NCBI GenBank assembly: GCA_044361365.1
Contig: JBIKIW010000026.1
Coordinates: forward strand, 1 to 22,760
Source of the DNA: JBIKIW01 sp044361365
GTDB lineage: Bacteria > Patescibacteriota > JACMRA01
Direction: 5' to 3'
DNA length: 22,760 bases
Positions 22,297 to 22,760 of the stretch are shown in pieces. The notes under the pieces are model-generated. The model did no database searches. It was not told where the DNA came from and worked only from the letters and a program-made list of their open reading frames with translations. The position numbers were made by a program, and so were the translations under genes. The first letter of the stretch is position 1. Each line of letters starts with the position of its first letter.

Positions 22297-22760
22297 TTAG
22301 TACCTCGATTGACGCCTAGCCGAATTTAGTACCGCCACCTGATAATTTAGCACTATAGTTTCAGCTACCGAATTGTTTGTGTTTGAGTTTGTGATTGTTC
22401 CAAAATCCAGAGAAATATTTTGCCCGCTATTTGTTATACTTGCACTACTTAGAACAGAATTAAAACCACCTGCGACACTTGTGATTACACCGGCAGAAGC
22501 TGTTATTGAATCTATCGAAACCAAAGCAAGACCAGAGTCTAAGCTGTCCAAAATTCTAGCCTGTTGCATTTGACCTTCAGGAATTGTGGCAGTGACCTGG
22601 TAGCTTATAATCTCACCAACTAGTACATTATTTACGGTAGAGTCCGCCTGATTGGTACCAGTCAAGTTTTTAGTTAGTAATGGTTCAGAAGTGGTTACAG
22701 TAGCAGTATCTTTTTGACTATGATTTGGTACAAAATTAGTTGTGCCATTGTCCGCTCCAG
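22297..22760 (-). CDS. Giant DUF11-repeat surface protein, upstream part (runs off the window)
   Basis: This frame is open from the window edge to a TAA at 22297. It reads ...SEPLLTKNLTGTNQADSTVN..., then EIISYQVTATIPEGQMQQAR, ILDSLDSGLALVSI and ETIVLNYQVAVLNSA, the same repeat type as the middle part (compare GEIARYRLVTQIPEGEILNF there). The TTG at 22665 is not needed as a start. The last five residues (RRQSRY) follow a one-base shift and are not genuine. The gene continues beyond 22760. Confidence 0.75.
   Translation of the reverse strand, partial: GADNGTTNFVPNHSQKDTATVTTSEPLLTKNLTGTNQADSTVNNVLVGEIISYQVTATIPEGQMQQARILDSLDSGLALVSIDSITASAGVITSVAGGFNSVLSSASITNSGQNISLDFGTITNSNTNNSVAETIVLNYQVAVLNSARRQSRY

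Noticed and set aside
16365..22573. Several plus-strand ORFs of 60-160 codons opposite the DUF11 gene
   Set aside because: They are shadows of the repetitive Thr/Asn/Val-rich coding strand and share no recognisable domain.

Overview
The window is an A+T-rich stretch of bacterial chromosome with the standard stop code: TGA ends sufE and rnhB at the lengths expected for those families. Low G+C, a giant DUF11-repeat surface protein, several small membrane-anchored orphan genes, almost no Shine-Dalgarno sequences and many short palindromic repeats suggest a Candidate Phyla Radiation (Patescibacteria)-type genome. That placement is an inference from style, not from a marker gene.

Layout. 1-2042: sufE and a membrane-anchored SGNH/GDSL hydrolase, bracketed by an inverted pair of a ~67-bp repeat. 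2043-3281 (minus): rnhB, then a DUF4287 gene preceded by the remnant of a VOC-family gene whose middle is missing. 3401-6345 (plus): an rRNA-type SAM methyltransferase, a repeat-filled gap with tandem 22-bp units and a REP hairpin, then two unrecognised genes, the first methyltransferase-like. 6472-10578 (minus): a phosphodiester glycosidase, then an apparent three-gene operon of unknown function (80, 167 and 734 aa) behind a good TTGTCA-17-TATAAT promoter. 10794-13829 (plus): argG, with a leader that holds a promoter, a 19-codon ORF and an intrinsic terminator, followed at short spacing by an unrecognised gene and an intact REP-associated tyrosine transposase (RAYT). 13830-15671: a patch of RAYT fragments separated by other genes (a frameshifted coiled-coil gene and an FMN-binding-domain protein), ending in a RAYT pseudogene cut by a MITE. 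15740-22760 (minus): a very large DUF11-repeat cell-surface gene, broken by two frame changes, with its 5' end outside the window.

The most interesting signal is the repeat ecology around the RAYT genes. Hairpins headed by GTAG, the tetranucleotide RAYT transposases are known to recognise next to REP hairpins, occur at seven loci. Three are head-to-head doublets (REPIN-like) lying inside RAYT reading frames: two copies of a 77-bp doublet in the intact RAYT and an unrelated 62-bp doublet in the broken one. The two RAYTs carry their different doublets at the same protein position. Independently, a 130-bp MITE with inverted termini occurs three times; one copy supplies the stop codon of a gene and one interrupts the second RAYT while carrying a GTAG hairpin in its own loop.

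No tRNA, rRNA, CRISPR array, complete IS element or prophage was seen.
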